A stretch of 12,472 nucleotides of DNA from Palsa-504 sp050013055 (GCA_050013055.1 JBEKGC010000179.1:1-12472), one strand, 5' to 3'; counted from the stretch's first letter, positions 1 to 6,959 are shown. The notes: generated from the letters alone by a model not told the origin. Program-made: numbers and translations.

Positions 1-215
1 GTCGACCACTGCGCCGCGAACAGCGCCTCGAGTTCCGTCATGGCCCGCCCGACGTCCAGGTGCGCCCAGCCGATGGCGTTGAAGGCACTGTCCCAGCTCC
101 ACTGGTGCGGGTACAGATGCGGAGACGCCTTCGTCCAGCGGCCCTCGTCGTTGCCGTGCAGCACCGCGGCGGCCTGGTCGCGCAGCATGTCCGGGGGGCC
201 GGCGGTCACGCTCAC
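1..215 (-). CDS. GH63-type glycoside hydrolase, N-terminal part (glucosylglycerate/mannosylglycerate hydrolase-like)
   Basis: The minus strand reads from a GTG at 215 through 71 codons to the window edge, so the 3' part of the gene is missing. The purine-rich stretch GGGAGAGGA lies a few bases upstream of the GTG; ATG at 188 is an alternative start. Near residues 35-50 the peptide contains LYPHQWSWDSAFNAIGWAHL, the signature found close to the N-terminus of GH63 (alpha/alpha)6-barrel hydrolases related to glucosylglycerate and mannosylglycerate hydrolases. In that family the aromatic residues and the aspartate of the WSWDSAF stretch line the substrate pocket. No signal peptide is visible, so a cytoplasmic role in compatible-solute or storage-glucoside breakdown is likely. 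The catalytic acids lie outside the window, so substrate specificity cannot be judged. It is transcribed away from the other genes. Confidence 0.8.
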   Translation of the reverse strand, partial: MSVTAGPPDMLRDQAAAVLHGNDEGRWTKASPHLYPHQWSWDSAFNAIGWAHLDVGRAMTELEALFAAQWS

Positions 216-238
216 GGCGGGTCCTCTCCCTGACGCTT

Positions 239-250
239 GGCATCGATACC
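239..250. promoter_or_regulatory. Possible LacI-type operator upstream of the GH63 gene
   Basis: GGCATCGATACC is a near-perfect 12-bp palindrome (10 of 12 positions symmetrical) with a central CG, the form of many LacI-family operators. It lies 23 bases upstream of the GTG start of the minus-strand hydrolase, where a repressor would block transcription. No regulator gene is visible in the window, and short palindromes arise by chance in GC-rich DNA. Confidence 0.25.
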
Positions 251-405
251 GGTCAGTTTGCCTATCCAGGAACGACCAGCCGGATAGCGGTCCTAACCCG
301 ACCGGCCAGGGGCAAACCGCAGAACGACGGTACCAGGTGGGATTACGGTACTTGGGCCGTGGACCGGTGACGTTCGCCGCTGCCCGCGAGCCCCGCCTGA
401 CCACC

Positions 406-420
406 CCGATGGTTCATCGG
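406..420. repeat. Short perfect inverted repeat (6-3-6)
   Basis: CCGATG-GTT-CATCGG is a perfect 6-bp inverted repeat with a 3-base spacer. It lies about 190 bases upstream of the minus-strand hydrolase and could be an operator or a small hairpin. No T-run follows on either strand, so a classical terminator is not supported. Confidence 0.2.
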
Positions 421-567
421 TGTTGCGGGGGTCCGCTGGACAGGCCGCCGGCGGCGGGTCCACCGCGATCTTGCTGGTGGTGCGGTGGCTGCTGGGGGTG
501 GTGATGCGAGGCGTAGGCCGTGCCTGGTCTGGCCGGGCGTCCTGCGGGCCCGGGCCGTCCGGTTTCG

Positions 568-656
568 CGTGGAAGATTGGGCCCTTACGGGTGATTCGGG
601 CGATCATAGGGTACCAGAGTCTCCAGTTAAGCCAAATATTCCACGACTTTTTTCGA
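568..656. repeat. Dispersed AT-rich repeat, copy 1
   Basis: Bases 600-656 match 8847-8903 at 49 of 57 positions in the same orientation. The repeat starts with CGTGGAAGATT (568) and ends with AAATATTCCACG (to 645), which are near-perfect inverted copies of each other. A T-run, ACTTTTTTCG, follows at once. This copy is 78 bp between the outer arms, 18 bp longer than copy 2. It looks much richer in A and T than its surroundings. It may be a MITE-like element, a structured RNA, or the remains of a minus-strand coding segment. The minus reading has two in-frame stops here. Confidence 0.75.
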
Positions 657-779
657 TAGTTGTGACGGGTGGGTTTCCAGATGCGGGGGAGCGGCTGGGG
701 TGCGGCGCTTCGGGCCCTCCTGCGAGCCCCGTAGCCGTCGGCCGGCGGGACGGACCGGGTACCGGGGCAATCAGGACGA

Positions 780-793
780 AGGGCCCAGGTCCC
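780..793. promoter_or_regulatory. Weak DosR/DevR-like box
   Basis: AGGGC-CCAG-GTCCC fits the mycobacterial DosR/DevR core GGGNC-N4-GNCCC at all fixed positions except the first. It is about 240 bp upstream of the MFS start, which is far for an activator. About one such single-mismatch hit is expected by chance in the intergenic DNA of this window by a rough estimate, so this one is weak. Confidence 0.2.
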
Positions 794-860
794 GGGGCAT
801 TTCGCCTCCTGGGTCGCGCCCGGATGCGGTGTCAGCTATGACTACGCGTCAGCCTCAGAT

Positions 861-1028
861 ATGGAGAACGCCACCGCAAAGCTGGCACGCCGCCAGGCAC
901 CTCGCTCCGTCGGCAGCAACCGGGCGGACCCTAGTGACCTGACTGAGCGTGACCTGACTGAGGAGGCCGTCATGATGTCGCGAAGATCGCTTTCCGGGAT
1001 CGTCTCGGCATCCAAGGCCGCGAGCTGA
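861..1028 (+). CDS. Possible small ORF / leader peptide upstream of the MFS exporter
   Basis: An open frame of 55 codons runs from ATG 861 to TGA 1028 and ends 5 bases before the exporter start. ATG 861 has no ribosome site. An internal start at 972 (ATGATG) does: GAGGAGG about 5 bases before it, the best ribosome site upstream of the exporter. That start gives an 18-residue peptide, MMSRRSLSGIVSASKAAS. The exporter's own ATG at 1034 has only weak purine content before it, so translation coupled to this peptide is plausible. Leader peptides controlling resistance exporters by ribosome stalling or reinitiation are known in actinobacteria. I do not recognise the peptide and it may not be expressed. 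The 15-bp direct repeat at 934-963 lies inside the longer frame and encodes the repeated residues DLTER/DLTEE. Confidence 0.35.
   Translation: MENATAKLARRQAPRSVGSNRADPSDLTERDLTEEAVMMSRRSLSGIVSASKAAS
934..963. repeat. Two tandem 15-bp direct repeats
   Basis: GTGACCTGACTGAG occurs at 934-947 and again at 949-962, a period of 15 bp (14 identical bases each). The pair lies just before the ribosome site of the candidate leader peptide. It could be a tandem regulator-binding site for the exporter operon, or a small duplication. Confidence 0.5.
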
Positions 1029-1033
1029 GCAGC

Positions 1034-2611
1034 ATGATCCGGTCGGCAGCAGCCCCAGCTGAGCAGGCGGCCACGGCGCGACATGGCGGCCGTCCGCTGG
1101 TGCTCGGCGTGCTCGTCACCGTGCTGTTCTTGACCTTCCTGGACAACACGATCGTGAGCGTCGCGCTGGGCAGCGTGCAGAGCGACCTGCACGCCGGCGT
1201 GACCGCGCTGCAGTGGGTGGTCAGCGCCTACGCGCTGACCTTCGCCGCCGCCATGCTTGGTTTCGGCATGGTCGGCGACGAGTTCGGCCGCAAGCGGGTG
1301 ATGCTCGCCGGGGTCGGCGTCTTCTGCGCCGGGTCGGTACTCGCCGCCCTGGCCCCGGACGTCGGGGTGCTCATCGCCGGGCGCGCGGTCATGGGCCTGG
1401 GCGCGGCGGCCAGCGAACCAGGCACCTTGTCCATGCTGCGGCATGTCTACACCGGCGAGCGCGCCAGGGCCAGGGCCGTGGGCGTGTGGGCCGGCGTGTC
1501 CGGCCTGGCGCTGGCGGCCGGCCCGGTCGTCGGCGGCGCGCTGCTCGGGGTCTGGGACTGGCGGGCCATCTTCTGGTTCAACGTGGTGTTCGGGCTGGCC
1601 ATCTTGGTCGCCGGGGTCATCGTGCTGCCTGAGAGTTCGGACCCGGATGCGCATCGGGTCGACATCGGCGGCACCGTGCTGGTCGCGGCCGCCCTGACCG
1701 CGTTCGTCTTCGCGGTCATCGGCGGCGAGGATTCCGGCTTTACCTCCCCGGGCGTGCTCGGGCTGCTGGGCCTGAGCGCGGTCGCGGCCGCCGCGTTCTT
1801 GTGGTGGGAAAGCCGTGTGGCCCACCCGCTGCTCGACCTGAGGTACCTGCGGGTGCCGCGGTTCGCCACCGCGAACCTGGTCGCCTTCTGCGCCTACTTC
1901 GCCACCTTCGCGGTCTTCTTCTTCACCGCGCTGTACCTGGAGGAAGTGGTCGGGGACTCCGGCTATCAGATCGCCCTGGTGTTCTTGCCCATGACCACGT
2001 TGATGATCGTGGCGTCGGTGGTGGCGGGCCGCTGGACAAGCGCGGCGGGTCCGCGCTGGTCGATCGTCGTGGGCTGTCTGCTGTTCAGCGCCGGCCTGCT
2101 GCTCACCACCGTGACGCTCAGCCCGGACCCGCCGTACGCGCCGCTGGCGCTGGCGCTGGCGCTGACCGGTATCGGCATCGGCACCACCGTCGTCCCGATC
2201 ACCTCCTCGGTGTTGTCGGCGGTGCCGCCCGAGCGATCGGGCATGGCCGCGTCGGCTGCGAACACCAGCCGCGAGATCGGCGCCGTGACCGGCGTCGCGA
2301 TCCTGGGCGCGCTGGTCAACGCGCAGCTGCACGCGAGCCTGATCGGCAGGCTGAAGCACCTGGGCATCCCGGCCAACTTCCAGTCGATCGTGATCAACGC
2401 GATCGAGACCGGGACCGTGCCGTCCAGCGGTCACGCCCAGGCGGCGGGCCCCGCCGGCCAGGGCCAGATCGTGCAGGAGGTCATCCACGCCGCCTACGGC
2501 GCGTTCTACTCCGGGCTGCACGCCGCGCTGGTCCTGTCCGCGGTCATGGTGCTCGCCGCGGGCCTTTTCACCTTCGTGGACCTGGGCCGAACGCACCAGG
2601 CGAGACCATGA
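1034..2611 (+). CDS. MFS drug efflux transporter, DHA2 (EmrB/QacA) type, 14 TM
   Basis: The 525-residue protein has the length and hydrophobic pattern of 14-TM proton-driven multidrug exporters. Visible motifs are LDNTIVSVAL near residues 36-45 (DHA2 motif D1), GMVGDEFGRKRV near 78-89 (motif A, loop 2-3), the antiporter motif C as GVSGLALAAGPVVGGAL near 154-170, and DWRAIFWFNV near 175-184. The hydrophilic N-terminal 20 residues are cytoplasmic. The substrate cannot be read from sequence. The start at 1034 has a weak ribosome site, so the upstream short ORF may feed ribosomes to it. The stop overlaps the next gene's start by 4 nt (ATGA), so the exporter and the CBS-BON protein are almost certainly co-translated, which is an unusual pairing. 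Confidence 0.92.
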   Translation: MIRSAAAPAEQAATARHGGRPLVLGVLVTVLFLTFLDNTIVSVALGSVQSDLHAGVTALQWVVSAYALTFAAAMLGFGMVGDEFGRKRVMLAGVGVFCAGSVLAALAPDVGVLIAGRAVMGLGAAASEPGTLSMLRHVYTGERARARAVGVWAGVSGLALAAGPVVGGALLGVWDWRAIFWFNVVFGLAILVAGVIVLPESSDPDAHRVDIGGTVLVAAALTAFVFAVIGGEDSGFTSPGVLGLLGLSAVAAAAFLWWESRVAHPLLDLRYLRVPRFATANLVAFCAYFATFAVFFFTALYLEEVVGDSGYQIALVFLPMTTLMIVASVVAGRWTSAAGPRWSIVVGCLLFSAGLLLTTVTLSPDPPYAPLALALALTGIGIGTTVVPITSSVLSAVPPERSGMAASAANTSREIGAVTGVAILGALVNAQLHASLIGRLKHLGIPANFQSIVINAIETGTVPSSGHAQAAGPAGQGQIVQEVIHAAYGAFYSGLHAALVLSAVMVLAAGLFTFVDLGRTHQARP

Positions 2612-3234
2612 TGGCGCCCCTCGGCCGCGGGCCGGCGCACCGCCAGGTCGACGACGTGATGACCGCCTCTGTGGTCACCGCCGACCCGCTCACCCCGTAC
2701 AAGGAAGTCGCCCGCTTGCTGGCCGAGCACCAGATCAGCGGGCTGCCTGTGCTACGGGCGGGCTGGCAGGTCGTCGGCGTGGTGTCAGAATCCGATCTGC
2801 TCGCCGTGCAGGACCGGGCCGCCAGGACCGGGCCGGTAGCCACGGTAAGCCGCGCGTCCGGGCTGACCCTGCTGGCCGGCCACCTGATGACCGCGCCGCC
2901 GGTCACCATCGGCCCGGATGCGACCCTGGCGGCCGCGGTGCGGCTGATGACCGCCCGGGGTGTCCGCAGGCTCCCGGTGACCGGCGCCGACTGCCAGCTG
3001 ATCGGCATCGTCAGCCGCCGGGACCTGCTCAGCGTGTTCCTGCGCCCCGACCCCGACATCGCGCGCGACGTCGGGCTGGTCCTGGCCGGGATCTCGGCCG
3101 CGAGCGTGGCGGTGCCGGTGCGGCACGGGGTGGTGACCCTCACCGGTGTCCCGGCTGACCTGGTGGCCGAGGTCAGGGGCATCGACGGGGTCGTGGAGGT
3201 GATCTGCGTTCCGGCCCTTGGACTGGATGGTTAG
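2608..3234 (+). CDS. CBS-CBS-BON domain protein (exporter-linked)
   Basis: The 208-residue cytoplasmic protein has a CBS pair at about residues 14-68 and 90-146. Each repeat ends in a ligand-site-like motif, GVVSESDLL (57-65) and GIVSRRDLL (133-141). CBS pairs usually bind AMP, ATP, SAM or related nucleotides. A short C-terminal segment, RHGVVTLTGVPADLVAEVRG onward, is BON-like. It is about six residues shorter through the central helix than in the two paralogues at 9918 and 10623, so this BON domain is probably degenerate. The start ATGATG at 2608 overlaps the exporter stop. Coupling to an MFS exporter suggests a nucleotide-sensing partner or regulator of it, but this is inference. The stop codon abuts the DosR/DevR-like palindrome at 3234-3247. 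Confidence 0.88.
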   Translation: MMAPLGRGPAHRQVDDVMTASVVTADPLTPYKEVARLLAEHQISGLPVLRAGWQVVGVVSESDLLAVQDRAARTGPVATVSRASGLTLLAGHLMTAPPVTIGPDATLAAAVRLMTARGVRRLPVTGADCQLIGIVSRRDLLSVFLRPDPDIARDVGLVLAGISAASVAVPVRHGVVTLTGVPADLVAEVRGIDGVVEVICVPALGLDG

Positions 3235-3247
3235 GGACGGAGGTCCC
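3234..3247. promoter_or_regulatory. DosR/DevR-like palindrome
   Basis: GGGAC-GGAG-GTCCC has both half-sites of the mycobacterial DosR/DevR consensus (GGGAC-TWWA-GTCCC) intact with the correct 4-base spacer; only the centre differs. It lies 111 bases upstream of the start at 3359, a suitable distance for an activator. The perfect palindrome could also form a small hairpin at the end of the preceding gene. Confidence 0.45.
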
Positions 3248-3358
3248 GGCGAGCTGATGACATCTGGCCGTGCCGTAGGTAGGGGCAGCGGCGACAGACT
3301 CCAGGTAACAACATGCGGACCGGTAATCCCGGACCGCAGCCTGAAGGAGGCAATGACC

Positions 3359-3955
3359 ATGCGCCGCAATTCTCATCTCGCCGTGATCGCGGGATTCGCC
3401 GCTGCAGTGATCCTGCTGGCGGCCGGCGGCCTGCTGCTCTGGGGCTCGACCTACGTGCACAACACGGTGCAGAGCCAGCTGGCTTCACAGCAGATTTTCT
3501 TCCCGCCCAAGGCCGCGTTCGCGCACCCCAAGGCGGGCACTGAGATCACGCCCAGCATGATCCCATCCGTGTCGCAGTACGCCGGGGAGCAGCTGCTCAC
3601 CGGGCAGCAGGCCGAAGCGTACGCCGACCACTTCATCGCCGTGCACGTCGCGAACATGAGCGGTGGCAAGACCTACTCCCAGCTGTCGGCCGAATCGCTG
3701 GCGGCCCCGACCAACACCACGCTGGCCGCCACGGTCGGCACCGTCTTCAAGGGCGAGACGCTGCGCTCCATGCTGCTGAACGCTTACGGCTGGTGGAAGG
3801 TCTCGCAGATCGTCTATATCGCGTCGATCGCCGCCTTCGCCCTCGGTGGCCTGACCCTGATCGGTTCGCTGTTCGGGCTGGCCCTGGGCCGTCGTACCGA
3901 GATCACCCACGAGGCCATCCCGGCCACCGGACCCACCCCGGCCAAGGCCGCATGA
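3359..3955 (+). CDS. Conserved two-TM membrane protein of unknown function
   Basis: The 198-residue protein has an N-terminal membrane segment (residues about 8-30, preceded by positive MRRNSH) and a second one at about 150-176. The 120 residues between them, rich in S, T, A and Q, are predicted to lie outside the membrane. The C-terminal tail is cytoplasmic and rich in A, P and T. Stretches such as ITPSMIPSVSQYAGEQLLTG and YADHFIAVHV look constrained, but I cannot assign a function. AAGGAGG lies 8 bases before ATG 3359, which decides the start over the ATG at 3353. It probably has its own promoter, because the 124-base gap upstream holds the palindrome at 3234-3247. It is closed off by hairpins at 3952-3968 and 4001-4037. 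Confidence 0.85.
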   Translation: MRRNSHLAVIAGFAAAVILLAAGGLLLWGSTYVHNTVQSQLASQQIFFPPKAAFAHPKAGTEITPSMIPSVSQYAGEQLLTGQQAEAYADHFIAVHVANMSGGKTYSQLSAESLAAPTNTTLAATVGTVFKGETLRSMLLNAYGWWKVSQIVYIASIAAFALGGLTLIGSLFGLALGRRTEITHEAIPATGPTPAKAA

Positions 3956-3968
3956 CCGCCGCGGTCAT
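3952..3968. repeat. Perfect palindrome over a stop codon
   Basis: ATGACCGC-C-GCGGTCAT is a perfect 8-bp inverted repeat around one base, and its left arm includes the TGA of the membrane-protein gene. It may help form the 3' end of the transcript together with the stronger hairpin just downstream, or it may be an operator. Confidence 0.4.
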
Positions 3969-4000
3969 CACCATCCGACCCGTACCGCACCGCAGGTAGC

Positions 4001-4037
4001 CCCTCCGGCTCGCGCCCACAGGCGCGAGGCCGGGGGG
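4001..4037 (+). terminator. Strong GC-rich hairpin, likely transcription terminator
   Basis: CCCTCCGGCTCGCGCC pairs with GGCGCGAGGCCGGGGGG across a CACA loop, giving a stem of about 16 bp with one bulged G and one G-T pair. No U-run follows, as is common for actinobacterial terminators. It separates the two-TM protein gene from the oxidoreductase operon, whose promoter would have to lie within or after it, in the 43 bases before 4081, or read through from upstream. Confidence 0.65.
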
Positions 4038-4080
4038 TCCCTGCTTGAGGTGCCTGAACAGCTTAGGAGAGGCGCCGACG

Positions 4081-4662
4081 ATGTTCGGAGTCCGATTCCA
4101 CGGACGCGGCGGCCAGGGTGTGGTCACCGCCGCCGAGTTGCTGGCCGCGGCCGCGTTCAGCGAAGGCAAGCACGCGCAGGCGTTCCCGAGCTTCGGCTCT
4201 GAGCGGATGGGCGCGCCGGTGATGTCGTTCTGCCGGATCGACGACAAGCCGATCCGCACCCACGAGCCGGTCAGCGAGCCGGACGCGCTGATCATCCAGG
4301 ACCCGACGCTGCTGCACCAGGCGGAACTCTTCAGCGGGCTCAGCCCGGCGGGTTACATGCTGATCAACTCCACCCATGACTTCGAGGAGCTTGGCCTCGG
4401 CGAGTTCGTCGGCGGCTTCCACCGGGACCGGCTGCTGGTGGTGCCGGCCTCGTCGCTGGCCCAGACCCACCTCGGCCGCCCGATGCCCGGCGGCGCGCTG
4501 CTCGGCGGGTTCGCCGCGCTGACCTGGGCGGTCAGCCTGGACGCGGTGCTGGCCGCCATCAACGACAGGTTCAGCGGCACGGTCGCGGAAGGCAACGAAA
4601 AAGCGGCCAGGGCCGCGTTCGCCTTCGTCAGGGACGAGCGGGAGGCACTGACCCATGCTTAA
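4081..4662 (+). CDS. porG: 2-oxoacid:ferredoxin oxidoreductase, gamma subunit
   Basis: The 193-residue protein begins FGVRFHGRGGQGVVTAAELL, the glycine-rich N-terminus that defines the gamma domain of pyruvate and related 2-oxoacid:ferredoxin oxidoreductases. It continues with FPSFGSERMGAPVMSFCRID (about 36-55), also typical. In the enzyme this domain packs against the alpha and beta subunits and helps hold coenzyme A. Length is normal for the subunit. AGGAGAGG upstream of 4081 is the ribosome site. The 3' end overlaps the alpha-subunit start by 8 nt, so the genes form an operon. The symbol reflects subunit type; the physiological 2-oxoacid (pyruvate most likely) is not proved. Confidence 0.93.
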   Translation: MFGVRFHGRGGQGVVTAAELLAAAAFSEGKHAQAFPSFGSERMGAPVMSFCRIDDKPIRTHEPVSEPDALIIQDPTLLHQAELFSGLSPAGYMLINSTHDFEELGLGEFVGGFHRDRLLVVPASSLAQTHLGRPMPGGALLGGFAALTWAVSLDAVLAAINDRFSGTVAEGNEKAARAAFAFVRDEREALTHA

Positions 4663-5911
4663 GCAAATCGAGGGTTCCCGCGCGGTCGCCGAAGCGGTGG
4701 CGATGAGCCGCCCGGACGTGATCTGCGCGTACCCGATCACCCCGCAGACCCACATCGTCGAGGCGCTCGGCGCCATGGTCAAGAAGGGCGAGCTGAACGC
4801 CGAGTTCCTCAACGTGGAGTCGGAGTTCGCCGCGATGTCGGTGGCCATCGGGGCGTCCGCGACCGGGGCCAGGGCCTACACCGCGACCGCCAGCCAGGGC
4901 CTGCTGTACATGAGCGAGGCCGTCTACAACGCGGCCGGGCTTGGCCTGCCGATCGTGATGACGATCGCCAACCGCGCGATCGGCGCGCCGATCAACATCT
5001 GGAACGACCACAGCGACTCGATGTCGCAGCGCGACGCGGGCTGGCTCCAGCTCTTCGCCGAGACCAGCCAGGAAGCCCTCGACCTGCACATCCAGGCGTT
5101 CCGGATCGCCGAAGAGCTGTCCATTCCCGTGATGGTGTGCATGGACGGGTTCCTGCTCACCCACGCCAGCGAACGGGCCGACATCCCGTCCCAGGAGCAG
5201 GTGGACGCATTCCTGCCGTCGTATCAGCCGCGCCAGGTGCTCGACCCCGCCGAGCCGGTCTCGATCGGCGCGATGGTCGGCCCCGAGGCGTTCACCGAGG
5301 TGCGCTATCTGGCCTTCGAGCGCATGCAGCAAGCGCTTGAGCTCATTCCCGCGGTCGCGGCCGACTTCGCCGCGGCGTTCGGGCGGCCCTCCGGCGGCCT
5401 GGTCCGGTCGTACCAGACCGACGACGCGGACGTGATCGTGGTGGCCATGGGCTCGGTGCTCGGCACCGTCAAGGACGCCGTAGACGAGCTGCGCGCCGAG
5501 GGCATGCGGGTGGGCGTGCTCGGCATCACCACCTACCGGCCGTTCCCCGCCGACGCGATCCGGGTGGCGCTTGGCGTCGAGCCCCGGCACGTCGTGGTGC
5601 TCGAGCGGGCGCTGGCCCCCGGCACGGGCGGCATCGTGACCGCCGACATCAGGCACGCGCTGGCGGGCCGGATGGCCCCGCACCTGTCCACCGTCATCGC
5701 CGGCCTCGGCGGTCGCGCGATCACCAAGCGCTCGCTGCGCGACCTGCTGGACCGGGCCGCGGCGGGCGAGCTCGAACCGCTCAGTTTCCTGGATCTGGAC
5801 ACCGGCCTGGCCGACCGCGAACTGGCCCGGATGCGGGCCACCCGCCGGTCCGGGCCGAGCCCGGAAAACATGCTCAGGGACCTCGGCATCAGCGCCTCAC
5901 GGATTGGTTAG
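4655..5911 (+). CDS. porA: 2-oxoacid:ferredoxin oxidoreductase, alpha subunit
   Basis: The 418-residue subunit has the pyrimidine-binding domain first (about 1-230), with YPITPQT (26-32), NVESEFAAMSVAIGAS (53-68, holding the conserved ThDP-activating glutamate) and TATASQGLLYMSE (76-88). A transketolase-C-like domain follows (about 255-350), including IVVAMGSVLGTVKDAVDEL. These are the standard blocks of PorA/VorB-type subunits. The stretch NRAIGAPINIWNDHSD near 106-121 is where substrate-contacting residues lie in the family and resembles the pyruvate enzymes. With the beta subunit it performs CoA-dependent oxidative decarboxylation of a 2-oxoacid, or the reverse. The beta gene starts 4 bases after its stop. 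Confidence 0.93.
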   Translation: MLKQIEGSRAVAEAVAMSRPDVICAYPITPQTHIVEALGAMVKKGELNAEFLNVESEFAAMSVAIGASATGARAYTATASQGLLYMSEAVYNAAGLGLPIVMTIANRAIGAPINIWNDHSDSMSQRDAGWLQLFAETSQEALDLHIQAFRIAEELSIPVMVCMDGFLLTHASERADIPSQEQVDAFLPSYQPRQVLDPAEPVSIGAMVGPEAFTEVRYLAFERMQQALELIPAVAADFAAAFGRPSGGLVRSYQTDDADVIVVAMGSVLGTVKDAVDELRAEGMRVGVLGITTYRPFPADAIRVALGVEPRHVVVLERALAPGTGGIVTADIRHALAGRMAPHLSTVIAGLGGRAITKRSLRDLLDRAAAGELEPLSFLDLDTGLADRELARMRATRRSGPSPENMLRDLGISASRIG

Positions 5912-5915
5912 AGCC

Positions 5916-6959
5916 ATGCCGTATCAGCAGATCAAGTTCTACCAGACCGGTAGCTTCGCGGCCGGCAACCGGCTGCTCGCCGAGGACCAGCGCAGCGTGC
6001 AGGCGGGCGCCGGGCGCTCGAACACGCTGACCTGCGGGCACCGCGCCTGCCAGGGATGCGGCGAGGCCCTCGGTGCGCGCTACGCGCTGGACGCGGTGAT
6101 GCGCGCCACCAAGGGCAAGATGATCGCGGTCAACGCGACCGGCTGCCTTGAGGTGTTCTCCACCCCGTTCCCCGAGACCTCCTGGCAGATCCCGTGGCTG
6201 CACTCGCTGTTCGGCAACGCCCCCGCGGTCGCCTCCGGCGTGGCGGCCGCGCTCAAAGCCCGGGGCCGTTCGGATATAAGGGTGGTCGCGCAGGGCGGCG
6301 ACGGCGGCACGGTCGACATCGGCATGGGCTGCCTGTCCGGGATGTTCGAGCGCAACGACGACGTGCTGTACATCTGCTACGACAACCAGGCGTACATGAA
6401 CACCGGCGTGCAGCGCTCCGGTGCGACCCCGGGGGCCGCGCGGACGGCGACCACGCAGGCGGTCGGACCCGAGCCGGGCAACCGCTTCGGCCAGGGCAAG
6501 AACGTGCCGCTGATCGCGATGGCGCACGAGATCGGGTACGTGGCCACGGCCACGGTGGCGGACCTGCGCGACCTGGAGTACAAGGCGACCCGGGCGATGG
6601 ACTTCCACGGCGCGCGTTACCTGCACGTGCTCGTGCCCTGCCCGCTCGGCTGGGGCAGCTCACCGGCCGACACGATCAAGGTCGCCCGGCTGGCCACGCA
6701 AAGCGGCCTGTTCCCCGTGTTCGAGGCGGAGACCGGTCAGGTGGTCAGCTCGACCCCGATCCGCCACCGGGTTCCCGTCACCGACTACCTGCGGCTGCAG
6801 GCCCGCTACGCGCATCTGTTCCGGCCCGTGGAACGCACAGAAACCATCGCCACCATCCAAGCCGCCGCCGACCGCAACGTCGCCAGATTCGATCTTTCTT
6901 CCGAACGGCCCGGCCTGCGTGCCCCGGCCACCGCAGACACCCCCGGAGGGCAGCGCTGA
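5916..6959 (+). CDS. porB: 2-oxoacid:ferredoxin oxidoreductase, beta subunit (ThDP and 4Fe-4S)
   Basis: The 347-residue subunit carries the diphosphate-binding ThDP motif GGDGGTVDIG (127-136) with its Mg ligands D129 and N157 (YDNQAYMNTGVQ). Four cysteines at 45, 48, 77 and 242 (CQGC, ATGCLE, VPCPLGW) match the spacing of the catalytic 4Fe-4S cluster ligands of pyruvate:ferredoxin oxidoreductases. C40 is extra. The alpha/beta pair would pass electrons from the hydroxyethyl-ThDP intermediate through this cluster to a ferredoxin domain. ATG 5916 is chosen; a TTG at 5904 would overlap the alpha gene. The ribosome site is weak, suggesting translational coupling. The C-terminal 30 residues are low in complexity. 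Its TGA shares one base with the next ATG. Confidence 0.93.
   Translation: MPYQQIKFYQTGSFAAGNRLLAEDQRSVQAGAGRSNTLTCGHRACQGCGEALGARYALDAVMRATKGKMIAVNATGCLEVFSTPFPETSWQIPWLHSLFGNAPAVASGVAAALKARGRSDIRVVAQGGDGGTVDIGMGCLSGMFERNDDVLYICYDNQAYMNTGVQRSGATPGAARTATTQAVGPEPGNRFGQGKNVPLIAMAHEIGYVATATVADLRDLEYKATRAMDFHGARYLHVLVPCPLGWGSSPADTIKVARLATQSGLFPVFEAETGQVVSSTPIRHRVPVTDYLRLQARYAHLFRPVERTETIATIQAAADRNVARFDLSSERPGLRAPATADTPGGQR

Larger units (their letters stand above)
216..860. other. Gene-poor intergenic region
   Basis: Open frames here are typical GC-rich shadows, with poor composition, no ribosome-binding sites and no recognisable motifs. The stretch holds the candidate operator at 239-250, the inverted repeat at 406-420, copy 1 of the dispersed AT-rich repeat (about 568-656), and a weak DosR/DevR-like palindrome at 780-793. 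I see no convincing protein gene. Confidence 0.6.

Noticed and set aside
40..504. Plus-strand open frame at the left end
   Set aside because: It is antisense to the GH63 N-terminus and continues into non-coding DNA; composition is rich in R, P, G, W and C with no motif.
842..2596. Long minus-strand open frame (584 codons) opposite the MFS gene
   Set aside because: Its product is low-complexity R/H/G/Q/D sequence, the usual antisense shadow of a GC-rich membrane-protein gene, whereas the plus strand has clear MFS motifs.
3952..3999. 15-codon ORF overlapping the stop of the two-TM protein gene (ATGA)
   Set aside because: It has no ribosome site and lies within a palindrome that ends at the terminator; it is more likely incidental.
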